DNA of 64,000 nucleotides from CAWJPY01 sp963844865 (GCA_963844865.1 CAWJPY010000006.1:434001-498000), one strand, 5' to 3'; positions 27,677 through 37,680 are shown, numbered from the stretch's first letter. Program-made: numbers and translations. The notes: generated by a model not told the origin, from the letters alone.

Positions 27677-30520
27677 CTAGCCGGTGGCGGCCTCCAGCTC
27701 GTCGGCGTCCCGCACCAACAGCGGTCGCAGGTAGCGGCCGGTGTGGGACTCCGGGCAGGCGGCCACCTCCTCGGGCGTGCCGGCCGCCACCAGGCGCCCC
27801 CCTTCCTCCCCTCCCTCGGGTCCCAGGTCGACGATCCAGTCGCCGGTCTTGATGACGTCCAGGTTGTGCTCGATGACGACCACGGTGTTGCCCCGGTCCA
27901 CCAGGGCGTGGAGGACACCCAGGAGCTTCCGCACGTCATCGAAGTGGAGCCCGGTGGTGGGCTCGTCCAGGAGGTAGAGCGTCCGGCCGGTGGCTCGCTT
28001 GGCCAGCTCGCGGGAGAGCTTGATGCGCTGCGCCTCGCCGCCGGAGAGCGTGGTGGCCGGCTGCCCCAGGTGCAGGTAGCCCAGGCCCACCGCCAGGAGG
28101 GTGTCGAGGATGCGGGCGATCTTGGGGACGTTGGCGAAGGTGTCGCGCGCCTGGTGCACCGTCAGGTCCAGAACCTCGGCCACGTTGAGGCCCTTGTACC
28201 GCACCTCCAGGGTCTCCCGGTTGTAACGCAGGCCGTGGCACACGTCGCAGGTCACGAAGACGTCGGGCAAGAAGTGCATTTCGATCCTGATCTGCCCGGC
28301 CCCCTGGCACGCCTCGCAGCGCCCTCCCGGGACGTTGAAGGAAAATCGGCCTGGCTTGTAGCCGCGGGCGCGGGCATCGGTCGTGGCCGCGAAGAGGGCG
28401 CGGATGGGATCGAACACCTTGGTGTAGGTGGCGGGGTTCGAGCGTGGCGTCCGACCGATGGGCGACTGGTCGATGGCGATGACCTTGTCCAGGTGCTCCA
28501 GACCCTCGAGACCGCGATGACGGCCCGGCCTGGCCAGCGTGCCGTAGAGCTCACGGGCCACCGCCTTGTGCAGGATCTCGTTCACCAAGGTGCTCTTGCC
28601 GGATCCCGAGACGCCCGTCACGCAGATGAGACGCCCGAGGGGAAAGGCGACGTCGATGGCCTTCAGGTTGTGCTCCTCCGCGCCGCGCACCACGAGCGCC
28701 GCCCCGTTGCCGGAAACCCGCTCCTGCGGCACCGGGATCCGCGTCCGGCCCGCCAGATAGGCCCCGGTGAGGGACCCGCGGTTGGCGGCGATGACCTCGG
28801 GAGGACCCGTCGCCACCACCCGCCCTCCCTCGCGGCCGGCCCCGGGTCCGAGGTCGATCACCCAGTCCGCCTCGCGGATCGTCTCCTCGTCGTGCTCGAC
28901 CACCACCACCGTGTTGCCCAGGTCGCGCATCCCCTTCAGGGTGTCCAGCAGCCGCCGGTTGTCCCGCTGGTGGAGCCCGATGGAGGGCTCATCCAGCACG
29001 TACAGCACCCCCATGAGCTTGGACCCAACCTGGGTGGCGAGGCGGATGCGCTGGCTCTCTCCACCCGACAGGCTTCCCGCCGTCCGATCCAGGGTCAGAT
29101 AGTCGAGCCCCACCGAGACCAGGAAGCCGAGACGGTCGCGGATCTCCCGCAGAACCTTGCCGGCGATGGTGGCGTCCCGCTCGCTCAGCTCCAGGGTGGA
29201 GAACCACTCGAGGCTGTGACGGACCGCCTCGGCCGAGACCTCGGCAATGCTCCGCCCAGCCACCTTCACCGCCAGCGCCTCCGGCCGCAGGCGGGCGCCC
29301 GAGCAGGCGGTGCAGGGAGCCATGGACATGTAGCGCTCCAGCTCCCGACGCACCTCCTCGGAGCTGGTCTCCCCGTAGCGCCGCTCCAGCCGCGCCACCA
29401 GGCCCTCGAAGCGGTCCCGATAGCGGTAGGCGCCCTTGCGTCCCTCCCACACCCAGTCCAGCTCGCGCTCGGATCCGTACATGATGAGCCGCCGCACGTG
29501 CTCCGGGAGCCGCCGCCACGGGGTGCGCAGGTCGAAGTCGAGGTGGCGGGCGAGCTGGCCCAGCTGGCGCCTCACCCAGGACGAGGGACCGCTGCCCACC
29601 GTGGCCAGGCAGCCGGCGGCCAGGGAGCGCTCCGGGTCCAGGACCAGCTTCTCGGGATCCACCTCGCGGAGGAAGCCGAGGCCCGAGCACGCCGGGCACG
29701 CGCCCTGGGGGGAGTTGAACGAGAACAGCCGAGGCGACACCTCGGCTAGGGAGAAGCCGCAGACGGGACAGGCGTGGCGCGAGGAGAGCACCATCTCTTC
29801 ACCGTCCTGGATGGCCACCCGAACCAACCCCTCGCCCACCCGCAGGGCCGTGTCCAGGGAGTCCGCCAGTCGGGCCCGCAGGCCCTCACGGATGCGCAGC
29901 CGGTCCACGACCACGTCGATGGTGTGCTTGCGCTTCCCGTCCAGGGGCGGCGGATCCGCGGCGTCCACGACCTCGCCGTCCACCCGGGCGCGCACGAAGC
30001 CCTCTCGCACCATCTGCTCGAACAACTTGCGGTGCTCGCCCTTGCGCGCCTCGATGAGCGGCGCGAGCAGCAGGAAGCGGGTGCCTTCGGGCAGCTCCAA
30101 GAGGCGATCCACCATCTGCTCCGCCGTCTGAGGCCTGATGGGCAGGTCGCACTGCGGGCAGTGGGGAACGCCCACGGACGCCCACAGCAGGCGGAGATAG
30201 TCATGGATCTCGGTCACCGTCCCTACCGTGGACCGGGGGTTCTTGGAGGTGCTCTTCTGCTCGATCGAGATCGCCGGGGAGAGGCCATCGATGGTGTCCA
30301 CGTCCGGCTTCTCCATCTGCTCCAAGAACTGCCGGGCGTAGGCCGAAAGCGATTCCACATAGCGCCGCTGACCCTCGGCGAAGAGGGTATCGAAGGCGAG
30401 CGAGGACTTCCCCGACCCCGACACACCGGTGATCACGACGAGCCGGTTCCGCGGAATGTCGACGTCGATGTTGGCGAGGTTGTGCTCGCGCGCGCCGCGA
30501 ATGGAAATGGCATCTCGCAT
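27677..30520 (-). CDS. uvrA: Excinuclease ABC subunit A
   Basis: Damage-recognition ATPase of nucleotide excision repair. 947 residues, full length. Two ABC modules: Walker A VSGSGKSSLAFDT near residue 32 and VSGSGKSTLVNE in the second half; signatures LSGGESQRIRLA and LSGGEAQRIKLS. Zinc fingers include HCPQCDLPI, CPVCGFSL with CPACSGLGF, and CEACQGAGQ with CDVCHG. The N-terminus reads MRDAISIRGAREHNLANIDV. Promoter not evident. smpB lies 85 bases upstream on the same strand. Confidence 0.98.
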   Translation of the reverse strand: MRDAISIRGAREHNLANIDVDIPRNRLVVITGVSGSGKSSLAFDTLFAEGQRRYVESLSAYARQFLEQMEKPDVDTIDGLSPAISIEQKSTSKNPRSTVGTVTEIHDYLRLLWASVGVPHCPQCDLPIRPQTAEQMVDRLLELPEGTRFLLLAPLIEARKGEHRKLFEQMVREGFVRARVDGEVVDAADPPPLDGKRKHTIDVVVDRLRIREGLRARLADSLDTALRVGEGLVRVAIQDGEEMVLSSRHACPVCGFSLAEVSPRLFSFNSPQGACPACSGLGFLREVDPEKLVLDPERSLAAGCLATVGSGPSSWVRRQLGQLARHLDFDLRTPWRRLPEHVRRLIMYGSERELDWVWEGRKGAYRYRDRFEGLVARLERRYGETSSEEVRRELERYMSMAPCTACSGARLRPEALAVKVAGRSIAEVSAEAVRHSLEWFSTLELSERDATIAGKVLREIRDRLGFLVSVGLDYLTLDRTAGSLSGGESQRIRLATQVGSKLMGVLYVLDEPSIGLHQRDNRRLLDTLKGMRDLGNTVVVVEHDEETIREADWVIDLGPGAGREGGRVVATGPPEVIAANRGSLTGAYLAGRTRIPVPQERVSGNGAALVVRGAEEHNLKAIDVAFPLGRLICVTGVSGSGKSTLVNEILHKAVARELYGTLARPGRHRGLEGLEHLDKVIAIDQSPIGRTPRSNPATYTKVFDPIRALFAATTDARARGYKPGRFSFNVPGGRCEACQGAGQIRIEMHFLPDVFVTCDVCHGLRYNRETLEVRYKGLNVAEVLDLTVHQARDTFANVPKIARILDTLLAVGLGYLHLGQPATTLSGGEAQRIKLSRELAKRATGRTLYLLDEPTTGLHFDDVRKLLGVLHALVDRGNTVVVIEHNLDVIKTGDWIVDLGPEGGEEGGRLVAAGTPEEVAACPESHTGRYLRPLLVRDADELEAATG

Positions 30521-30605
30521 GGGTTGGTGGGCCCGGCGGTTCCGGGTGCTGGCCCCTTACTCTACCATCGGCAGCCAACTCGCAGGAGCCGCGCTGAATT
30601 CCGTC

Positions 30606-31055
30606 TCATCCCCGACGCTTGATCTCCTGTTCGGCCTCCCGATCCAGGGTGCGCCGACGCAGGGTCTCCCGCTTGTCGAAGAGCTGCTTGCCGCGGGCCA
30701 GGGCGATCTCGACCTTGATCCAGTTGTCCTCCACCACCATGGCCAGGGCCACCACCGTGGTGCCCTTGTCCCGGCTCTTGCCGGCCAGTCGCTCGATCTG
30801 CCGCCGGTGCAGGAGCAGCCGCCGCCGACGCAGGGGGTCGTGGCTCGCATAGCCGGAGCTCTCGTAGGGTCCGATGTGGCAGCCCACCAGCCACGCCTGT
30901 CCGCCCTCGAACGTCACGAAGGCCTCACCGAGATTGACCCTGCCCTCCCGCGCCGCCTTGACCTCGGTACCGAGAAGCTCGATGCCGGCCGTCTCCTGCT
31001 CCATGAGGTGATAGCGGTGACGTGCCTTGCGGTTGGAAGCCAGCACCTTTCTCAT
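30606..31055 (-). CDS. smpB: tmRNA-binding protein SmpB
   Basis: Binds tmRNA and rescues stalled ribosomes in trans-translation. 149 residues, with NRKARHRYHLMEQETAGIEL, GTEVKAAREGRVNLGEAFV, HIGPYESSGYASHDPLRRRRLL and the basic C-terminal tail KRETLRRRTLDREAEQEIKRRG-type end. No ssrA gene was recognised in the window. Its start overlaps the stop of the upstream HD-GYP gene by four bases (ATGA). Confidence 0.97.
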   Translation of the reverse strand: MRKVLASNRKARHRYHLMEQETAGIELLGTEVKAAREGRVNLGEAFVTFEGGQAWLVGCHIGPYESSGYASHDPLRRRRLLLHRRQIERLAGKSRDKGTTVVALAMVVEDNWIKVEIALARGKQLFDKRETLRRRTLDREAEQEIKRRG

Positions 31056-32566
31056 CCCACCACCTTCCCCAGAAGGGCCACCAGCTCGGGATCGAGCTGC
31101 TGCCCGGCGGCCGCCCTCATGGTGGCCAGCGCACGTTGGGTGGGAAGGGGCGGCCGGTAGCTGGACGTGGAGGTGAGCACGTCGAAGACCTCGGCAACGC
31201 TCACCAGACGCGCGAGGTAGGGGATCGCCGAGCCGGCCAGGCGGTCCGGATAGCCCTTGCCATCCCAGCGCTCATGGTGGTGGCGCGTGGCGCGACTGAT
31301 GGCGTCCAGGCCCGTGTCGGCGAGGATCCGCTCTCCCACCACCACGTGCTGCCGGTAGAGCAGACGGTCCTTCGGCGAAGGCGACGGATGGCGGTACAGT
31401 CGCTCGTACTCCAGCTCTCGCATGCCCACGTCGTGGAGCAGACCTGCCAGCGCAGCTTCTCCGGCCGCCGTGCGGTCGAGGCCGAGCGCGCGCGCCAACG
31501 ACCAGCACAGCCGCGAGACCGCCTGGGAGTGGGCCACGAGGTCTGGATAGGAGTCCTCCCCGGGCTGCAGCAGGCTGCGGGCCAGGGCGCGTCGCTCGAA
31601 GACGAGCGCAGCGCGCTCACTGGCGCCCTCCACGACCCGTTGCAGCCGCTCCAGGACCGCGGCTGGAGGCGTCGAGCCTTCCCCGCCCACCACCGACAGC
31701 ACCAGGCCCGAACGTGCACCGTGCCGAGGAACGGTGGTGGCCAGCACGCTCGGCCGCACCGGTTCAGACAGCGCCGGAAGGCGATGGAGGAGGACCTTCC
31801 AGCCCGCCGGATGGGGGGCGGGCACGCCGGCCGATGCCAGGGCTCCGCCCTGGTGGCGAGTGAGGACGTCGGTGTCCACCTCGCCGGCCCCGGCACCGGC
31901 GCACACGAAGGTCGCCGCGGCGTCCCCATCCACGGCGGTGGCCGCCACGGCGTACACGAGGTCACGTCCGAGGGCCTCCACCATCGCCTCTTTCAGTCGC
32001 TCGACTCCGGCGTCGTCCAGATGCCGGTCGCTCCTCGCCCAAACCCGCTCCCCCCATGACCGGCTCTCGACCTCGTCCGACCCATCGTCCGCGCCGGTGT
32101 CCACCACCGTGGCGTCGATGCCGTGCCGGCGCGCGAGCTCGGCCAAAGCTCCGGCGATCAGCCCTGCCTGCCGGACATCACCGGCGTCGAAAGGTCGCCC
32201 CCCACCCTTGTCCCGGGCGTCAACGAAACCGACGGTCCGGCCGCCGCTCATCAAGGGGGCGAGCAGGATGCGGGCAGAGGAGGGGTTCGCTCCCGAGGTC
32301 TCTTCGGACACGTCCCATGGAAGGTCGGCCGCCACGGGCTCTCCGAGGGTGGCGACCTTTCGCGGCAAGGGGTCCGCGGCCTCGTATGACGCCGGGGGGG
32401 CTTGGCGGCGGCCGAAGCCGTAGTGGCAGGCAAGGACCCACGGTCCGTCCGGCGTGGGAAGATAGAGCGCGGCCTTGGTGCAGTGCACCTCCTCCAGGAA
32501 GCGATAGAGAACCTCCTTGAAGGAACGCTCCATCCCGGGCGACCAGCCCGGCCACATCTCGGCCAT
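31052..32566 (-). CDS. GAF-like plus HD-GYP domain protein
   Basis: 504 residues. The N-terminal 150 residues resemble a GAF sensor (FLEEVHCTKAALYLPTPDGPW, RILLAPLMSGGRTVGFVDARD). The C-terminal third is an HD domain with GLLHDVGM (His about 378), TRHHHERWDGKGYPDRL (GYP about 437-439) and SVAEVFDVLTS. HD-GYP enzymes hydrolyse cyclic di-GMP, but here the usual HDxGK lysine is Met and the ADxxDAL-type Asp is Glu, so activity is uncertain. ATG at 32566 has GGAGG five bases upstream; a longer frame to 32626 is less likely. Confidence 0.85.
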   Translation of the reverse strand: MAEMWPGWSPGMERSFKEVLYRFLEEVHCTKAALYLPTPDGPWVLACHYGFGRRQAPPASYEAADPLPRKVATLGEPVAADLPWDVSEETSGANPSSARILLAPLMSGGRTVGFVDARDKGGGRPFDAGDVRQAGLIAGALAELARRHGIDATVVDTGADDGSDEVESRSWGERVWARSDRHLDDAGVERLKEAMVEALGRDLVYAVAATAVDGDAAATFVCAGAGAGEVDTDVLTRHQGGALASAGVPAPHPAGWKVLLHRLPALSEPVRPSVLATTVPRHGARSGLVLSVVGGEGSTPPAAVLERLQRVVEGASERAALVFERRALARSLLQPGEDSYPDLVAHSQAVSRLCWSLARALGLDRTAAGEAALAGLLHDVGMRELEYERLYRHPSPSPKDRLLYRQHVVVGERILADTGLDAISRATRHHHERWDGKGYPDRLAGSAIPYLARLVSVAEVFDVLTSTSSYRPPLPTQRALATMRAAAGQQLDPELVALLGKVVG

Positions 32567-32640
32567 CACCACCTCCAGCCGCAGTTGGCACACTGTATCA
32601 CCGTCCCCCGCCCCTTGCGGTTTCAACTGGCTGACGGTGC

Positions 32641-32646
32641 TAGAAT
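32641..32646 (+). promoter_or_regulatory. Extended -10 of the DUF4390-ntrY operon
   Basis: TGCTAGAAT (32638-32646), an extended -10 ending nine bases before the ATG at 32656. The expected transcription start is within about three bases of the start codon and there is no ribosome site, so a nearly leaderless mRNA is likely. Confidence 0.5.
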
Positions 32647-32655
32647 TGGCGCGTC

Positions 32656-33213
32656 ATGACGGCGTTGCTGTCGATCCTGCTCGCTGCCTCCATCGGCTCC
32701 CCGCCACCCATCGCCCTCCAGGCCGTCCGCCAGAGGGGGATGCTCCAGGTGAGCTTCCAGCTGCTCGCCCCGCTTCCGGAGGCTGTGGAGAGCGCGCTCC
32801 CATCGGGCGCCGTGGTCCGCGTGCGCTACCCGCTGCGGGTCAGAAGCCCGCGCCGCATGTGGTGGGACCGCAAGGTGTGGCGGGGCGAGGTGGTGGCGAC
32901 GGTGGCCTTCGACCCCGTCACCGGGCGGTACCGGGGCGAGGTCGCCCTGGATGGTGTGATCGTCACCAGTCGTGAGTTCGCTACCGCGGCCGACGCCCGC
33001 GAGCTGCTCATCGCCCCGGGACCGGTGCTGTTGGCGCTCCCCCCAGATCGGCGGCTCCCCAACCTGATGGCCCGCGTGCGTGCCGTCTTCTCCTCGTCCA
33101 CCAAGTGGCTGATCTTCCCCGACACCGAGGGCACCGACTGGGTGGAAACCCCGGTGTCGGCGCCCACCGCCCAGGAGTCGCCGCCTCCGGACGAGGCGCA
33201 CCTCACGGGCTAG
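32656..33213 (+). CDS. DUF4390 domain secreted protein
   Basis: 185 residues, signal peptide TALLSILLAASIGSPPP, then beta-rich DUF4390 features: LQAVRQRGMLQVSFQLLAPLP, VRVRYPLRVRSPRRMWWDRKVWRGEV-type segment and ATVAFDPVTGRYRGEV. Family function is unknown. In betaproteobacteria DUF4390 genes sit just before ntrY (from memory), and the same order occurs here: ntrY starts three bases after its stop. This supports a role linked to that sensor kinase. Confidence 0.85.
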   Translation: MTALLSILLAASIGSPPPIALQAVRQRGMLQVSFQLLAPLPEAVESALPSGAVVRVRYPLRVRSPRRMWWDRKVWRGEVVATVAFDPVTGRYRGEVALDGVIVTSREFATAADARELLIAPGPVLLALPPDRRLPNLMARVRAVFSSSTKWLIFPDTEGTDWVETPVSAPTAQESPPPDEAHLTG

Positions 33214-33216
33214 AGC

Positions 33217-35382
33217 ATGCGATCCCTGACACGGATCTGGCACCGCTACCGGCGCGAGAATCGTTTCCTGCTCACCACCTTCCTGGTCCTCATGGTGCTC
33301 GGGGTGGGTGCCTTCTACTTGGTGCAGCGGACGCAGGAGGCGTCTCCGGAGGAGCTCGCCAATCGGCTGCTCCTGTTCATCCTCTGGTATCTCGACATCT
33401 CGCTCATCCTGATCCTCACCTTCATCCTGGCCCGCAACTTGATCCACCTCTTCGTGGAGAGCCGCAGCGGCGTTCTGGGGAGCCGCTTCCGCACCAAGCT
33501 CGTGCTCACCTACGTCGGGCTCACCTTCGTGCCCGTCATCTTCATCTTCCTCATCGCGACCAACTTCCTGCAGCGCTCCATCGACCGCTGGTTCTCGGCC
33601 CCCGTCGAGGAGACCCTGCGCAGCGGCGCCGCCGCCACGGTCGGGGTACGCGAGCTGGTGGAGGAACGACTCCAGCACCAGGCCGAGGTCGCCGCCGGCG
33701 ACCTGGCGCCCCACCCTTCGGCGGCGCGTCTGCCCGCGCTCCGTTCTCTCATGGGGGTGGACCTCATCGCGCTGTACGAGGACAGCCGCCTCGTGCAGGC
33801 GGTGAGCGACCCGCGCCGCATTCCCTCGTCCTTGCCCAGTCTCCGCTGGGAGAACCTCGCCCCCAGCGGCGTCCGGTCCGACCGCTGGCGCGGTGGCCTC
33901 CTGGTTCGGGCCTGGGCGCCGATCGCCGGAGACGCCGTGGTGGTGGTGGGCGACATGCTGCCCCGCGACCTGCTCCTCCATCTGGAGCGGGCGACGGCCG
34001 CCGACGCGACCTTCCAGGAGATGAAGCTGCAACGGGGCACGGTGACCGCCACCACGGTGCTGGTGTTTCTCGCCTTCACCCTGCTCCTCCTCTTCGCCAC
34101 GGTCTGGATCGGGCTGTACCTTTCCCGTCGCTTCACCGAACCCCTTCTCGAGGTGGCGGCGGCCACCCAGCGGGTTGCCGAAGGCAGTCAGCTCGAGGAG
34201 GTGGCCGCGCCCGGTTCCGACGAGGTGGCGGTGCTGGTGCACTCCTTCAACGCCATGGTGCGGCGAGTGAAGGCCACCGAGGCCGAGATCCTGGCCTCCA
34301 ACCAGGAGCTCGCCACCCTGCTGGCGACCGTCCCCACCGGGGTGCTCACCCTGGACTGGCGGGGTCGCCGCGTGCGCCCCAACCCGGCCGCTGCCCGCAT
34401 CCTGGGCCACCAGGAGTGGGCGAGCCAGTGGCTGGACCTGGATCTCCTCAACCGCCCCGGTCTCGAGGAGCTGTACCGGCGCCTGCGCCCCGACACGTCC
34501 CGGGACGTCCGCTCGGAGCTGGAGGTGGAGGTGGACGGCGTCACCCGGCAGCTGGAAATCGCCATGGAGGCGCTGCCGGGCGGCGGTTCCGTGGTCACCA
34601 TCGACGATCTCACCCAGCTCGTGCGGGCCCAGCGGCAGGCGGCGTGGAGCGAGGTGGCGCAGCGCATCGCCCACGAGATCAAGAACCCCCTGACGCCCAT
34701 CCGCCTGGCCGCCGAACGCATGCAACGATGGGCGACCCGACTGGACGGTGACTTGCGGGACATCATGACCAGCGGCTGCGAGGCCATCGTGGCCCAGGTC
34801 ACCGGTCTCAAGGAGCTCGTGGACGCCTTCCGGCAGTACGCCCGCATGCCCGGGGTGACGCCCCGCCCATCGTCCGTCACCCAGATCGTGCACGAGGTGG
34901 GGTCCCTGTACGGCGCCCTCCGGGAAGACCTGGAGCTGATCGTGGACCTTCCCCCGGAGGAGATCACGGCGGTGGTCGACCCGGTGCTGCTCCGACAAGC
35001 GCTGGTCAACCTGCTCGACAACGCCAGTGAGGCCGTGACCGGCGCCGGGACGGTGACCCTGGCCGCCAGGAGAGAGGCCGAGACGGTCGTGCTGGAGGTG
35101 GCGGACACCGGCGTCGGCCTGCCCACCGAGGACGCGGAGCTGCTGCTCCAGCCCTTCTTCTCCACCAAGGGCAGGGGCTCCGGCATGGGCCTGGCATTGG
35201 TGCACCGCATCGTCACCGACCACGGCGGCAGACTCGAGCTGGAGAACCTGCCCGGGGGGGGCGCCGTCGCCAGGATCGTGCTTCCGGCGACCCTCGTCGC
35301 CGCAGAGAGGATCTCCTCCGCCGCGACGGGAAGGAGTGGCCCCCGCGACCACGGCGCCCCCCCGCGTGACGGCGCTCGTTGA
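33217..35382 (+). CDS. ntrY: NtrY-like sensor histidine kinase
   Basis: 721 residues. Three N-terminal helices (about 17-37, 53-75, 94-116), an extracytoplasmic sensing region, a fourth helix (about 280-303), HAMP (about 300-355), a PAS-like domain (360-460), then the dimerisation helix AQRIAHEIKNPLTPIRLAAE with phospho-accepting His486. ATP-binding boxes: LVNLLDNASEA (Asn about 602), DTGVGLP (about 630) and GSGMGLALVH. No response regulator is encoded next to it, although NtrY normally pairs with NtrX. The very basic Gly/Arg C-terminus is odd. Starts three bases after DUF4390. Confidence 0.93.
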   Translation: MRSLTRIWHRYRRENRFLLTTFLVLMVLGVGAFYLVQRTQEASPEELANRLLLFILWYLDISLILILTFILARNLIHLFVESRSGVLGSRFRTKLVLTYVGLTFVPVIFIFLIATNFLQRSIDRWFSAPVEETLRSGAAATVGVRELVEERLQHQAEVAAGDLAPHPSAARLPALRSLMGVDLIALYEDSRLVQAVSDPRRIPSSLPSLRWENLAPSGVRSDRWRGGLLVRAWAPIAGDAVVVVGDMLPRDLLLHLERATAADATFQEMKLQRGTVTATTVLVFLAFTLLLLFATVWIGLYLSRRFTEPLLEVAAATQRVAEGSQLEEVAAPGSDEVAVLVHSFNAMVRRVKATEAEILASNQELATLLATVPTGVLTLDWRGRRVRPNPAAARILGHQEWASQWLDLDLLNRPGLEELYRRLRPDTSRDVRSELEVEVDGVTRQLEIAMEALPGGGSVVTIDDLTQLVRAQRQAAWSEVAQRIAHEIKNPLTPIRLAAERMQRWATRLDGDLRDIMTSGCEAIVAQVTGLKELVDAFRQYARMPGVTPRPSSVTQIVHEVGSLYGALREDLELIVDLPPEEITAVVDPVLLRQALVNLLDNASEAVTGAGTVTLAARREAETVVLEVADTGVGLPTEDAELLLQPFFSTKGRGSGMGLALVHRIVTDHGGRLELENLPGGGAVARIVLPATLVAAERISSAATGRSGPRDHGAPPRDGAR

Positions 35383-35408
35383 CCACCTCTCGAGCAGCCT
35401 GTTACCAT
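35379..35408 (+). promoter_or_regulatory. Promoter of the TPR protein gene
   Basis: TTGACC (35379-35384), 18-base spacer, TACCAT (35403-35408). The -35 overlaps the ntrY stop. The -10 ends ten bases before the ATG, leaving a leader of only a few bases. Confidence 0.5.
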
Positions 35409-35418
35409 CGAAGACGTC

Positions 35419-37680
35419 ATGCTGTATCCGGGAAATCCCGAGCTCTCGGCTGAGGCGCAGGAGCGGGTGACGACGGCGTTCCGCCAGGTGGTGGCCAAGC
35501 TCCAGGAGGGCCGCCGCGAGGAGGCGAACATCGGGCTCGAGTTCGTGCTCCGCCTGGATCCATCCTTCACGCCGGCAGTGAACCTCCGCGATCAGCTCGT
35601 GTCGGGCGCCCAGGAGATCGATCTCTCCGACATCATCGGCCAGATGCAGGCGCCCACGACCGACGCCATCGACGCCATGCTGGTCGAGGCCGTGGAGTGC
35701 TACAACCGCCGCGACTTCGTGGAGGCCTCCAAGACGGTGGGGCAGGTGCTCCTGGAGCTCCCCGGCCATCAGGAGGCGCGCCAGCTGCAACGCCAGATCC
35801 AGGACGCGCTGAAGGTGGAGACCCAGGTCGGACAGTTCCTCGCCCAGGCCCGCGAGGCGCTGCACCGCGGCGATCCCCAGGAGGCCGCCAACTTCGTCAT
35901 GATGGCCCAGGCGCTGGATCCCCACCACGGGGGCATCGCCCCTACGCTCCAGGAGATCTACGCGAGTGGCGCCGTCGCTCCCCAGCCGGCCCCGGCCCCC
36001 GACTCCAGCCCCGCTCCCCAGCAATCGCCGTTCTCGTCCACTCCCGACGACGACTTCGGAATCAGCTTTGACGAGCTGGACGCGGAGGTCCGCGTCGACG
36101 AGGGGCCCGCGGTCGCGGCAGCCCCCCAGAACGAGTTCGTCCCCGCCGCCGGCGGAGACGAGGGCACTCCCCCGTGGCAGACCATGTCCGTTCAAGAGGT
36201 GGCGGGTCCCTCCCCAGCGCCTCCGACGCCCTCCCGGCAGGCGCCGGCAGCTGGGGATGTGCCACCGGCCAGGGACGACGTGTCCGACCTCTTCGAGGTG
36301 GAGCAAGGGAGTGGGGCGGCGGCGCAGGATCGACAGGACGGTCCCCCCGGGCTCGACCAAGACGAGCTCCAGGAGCTGCTCGAGCGGGGCGAACGCCTGT
36401 TCGCCGCCGAGGACTTCAAGGGCGCGATCGATGCCTGGTCCAGGATCTACCTGCTCGAGACGGAAGGCCGCGGCGTGGCGGAACGGATCGAGGACGCCGT
36501 CCAGCGCCTGGAGAAGACGGAGCACCGGGTCGAGAGCCTGCTGGCCGAGGCTCAGGACGCCGCGGTCGGCGGCGACACCGCCAGGGCCCTGGAGCTCATC
36601 AACGACGTCTTGGCCGCCCAGCCCGACAACGTCCGCGCCCGCGAGCTCAGCGAGCGTCTCGCTGGCCAGGCCTCGGCCGCCCAGCCGCAGCCAGAGGCGG
36701 CGGCGGAGATGCCCGAGCTGGATGACGAGCTCTTCGACGACACCCAGCCCAGGGACGAGGAGCCGGAGGCCGAGGACGAGGTTCGCCCTCCGCTGCTCGA
36801 CATCGACCTGCCCGCTCCGAGGAAAGTCCTGGGTCTGCCGCTGCGGACCGCCGCCGTTGTCGGCGCCGTGTCGGTCATGCTCGTGATCGCCGTGGTGCTG
36901 GTCCTCGTGCTGAGAGGACGCTCGAGCCAGCCCACCGGGGGCGACGTCTACGCCCTCCGCGATCAGACCGAGGAGCTGTTCAAGCAGGGCAGGGCCCGAG
37001 AGGCCCTCGCCATGGTGCAGACCTTCCAGACCGATGACCCGACCTCGAAGCAGGTGCTGGATCGCCTCGCGAAGCGCTACGAGAAGGCGCTCGCCACACC
37101 CACTCCCACGCCCATTCCGAAGGCGCTGGTGAGCGCCCAGGATCTGCTCGCCCGTGGTCTCCTGTTCCACGCCTACGCCGACGTGACCGACGGGCTTCGG
37201 AAGCATCCCGGCGACCCTGTTCTGGAGGAGCTCAAGACCCGCATCGAAGGTGTGGTACCGAGGATCGAATCCCTCCAGGGCGCGTTGGCCGCCGGCAACT
37301 TCCAGACCGCCGCCAGCATCGCCCTCGATCTCAGGCATGCCTATCCCAACCGGCCCGATCTCCGGGAGATCCTCGAGCGCTCCCTGTTCAACGCCGCCCT
37401 CGCCGAGATGCGCGCGTACAACCTGGCCGGGGCGGAGGGTTACCTGCGCCAGTACGAGGACCTCCAGCCCGGCGACGAAACCGTCGCGCGCATCATGGAG
37501 TTCATCAACAAGTACAAGGCCCGCCCGGTGGACATGACGCTCAAGGTCTTCATCGGCAGCCTCGACACGCGGAACCGGCGCAGCCTGGTCGCCGATGCCG
37601 CCGCGCCTCCCGCGGCGACGCCGACGCCGGCCTCCTCGACCGTCGCCGCTGCCGGCACCCCTGCGGCGGCCGACGGATGA
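35419..37680 (+). CDS. TPR-rich single-pass membrane protein
   Basis: 753 residues, function not recognised. The N-terminal 180 residues are helical repeats (e.g. NRRDFVEASKTVGQVLLELP, REALHRGDPQEAANFVMMAQ) typical of TPR motifs. A Pro/Ala/acidic linker follows (about 185-300) and more repeats (GERLFAAEDFKGAIDAWSRI, TARALELINDVLAAQPDN). One transmembrane helix (about 472-500, VVGAVSVMLVIAVVLVLVL) lies in the middle, so the C-terminal repeats are outside the cytoplasm. The extreme C-terminus is Ala/Pro/Thr-rich. Its stop overlaps the RDD-like gene by four bases. Confidence 0.8.
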   Translation: MLYPGNPELSAEAQERVTTAFRQVVAKLQEGRREEANIGLEFVLRLDPSFTPAVNLRDQLVSGAQEIDLSDIIGQMQAPTTDAIDAMLVEAVECYNRRDFVEASKTVGQVLLELPGHQEARQLQRQIQDALKVETQVGQFLAQAREALHRGDPQEAANFVMMAQALDPHHGGIAPTLQEIYASGAVAPQPAPAPDSSPAPQQSPFSSTPDDDFGISFDELDAEVRVDEGPAVAAAPQNEFVPAAGGDEGTPPWQTMSVQEVAGPSPAPPTPSRQAPAAGDVPPARDDVSDLFEVEQGSGAAAQDRQDGPPGLDQDELQELLERGERLFAAEDFKGAIDAWSRIYLLETEGRGVAERIEDAVQRLEKTEHRVESLLAEAQDAAVGGDTARALELINDVLAAQPDNVRARELSERLAGQASAAQPQPEAAAEMPELDDELFDDTQPRDEEPEAEDEVRPPLLDIDLPAPRKVLGLPLRTAAVVGAVSVMLVIAVVLVLVLRGRSSQPTGGDVYALRDQTEELFKQGRAREALAMVQTFQTDDPTSKQVLDRLAKRYEKALATPTPTPIPKALVSAQDLLARGLLFHAYADVTDGLRKHPGDPVLEELKTRIEGVVPRIESLQGALAAGNFQTAASIALDLRHAYPNRPDLREILERSLFNAALAEMRAYNLAGAEGYLRQYEDLQPGDETVARIMEFINKYKARPVDMTLKVFIGSLDTRNRRSLVADAAAPPAATPTPASSTVAAAGTPAAADG

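Noticed and set aside
27059..29749. Long + strand frame opposite uvrA
   Set aside because: uvrA on the - strand is complete with both ATP-binding modules.
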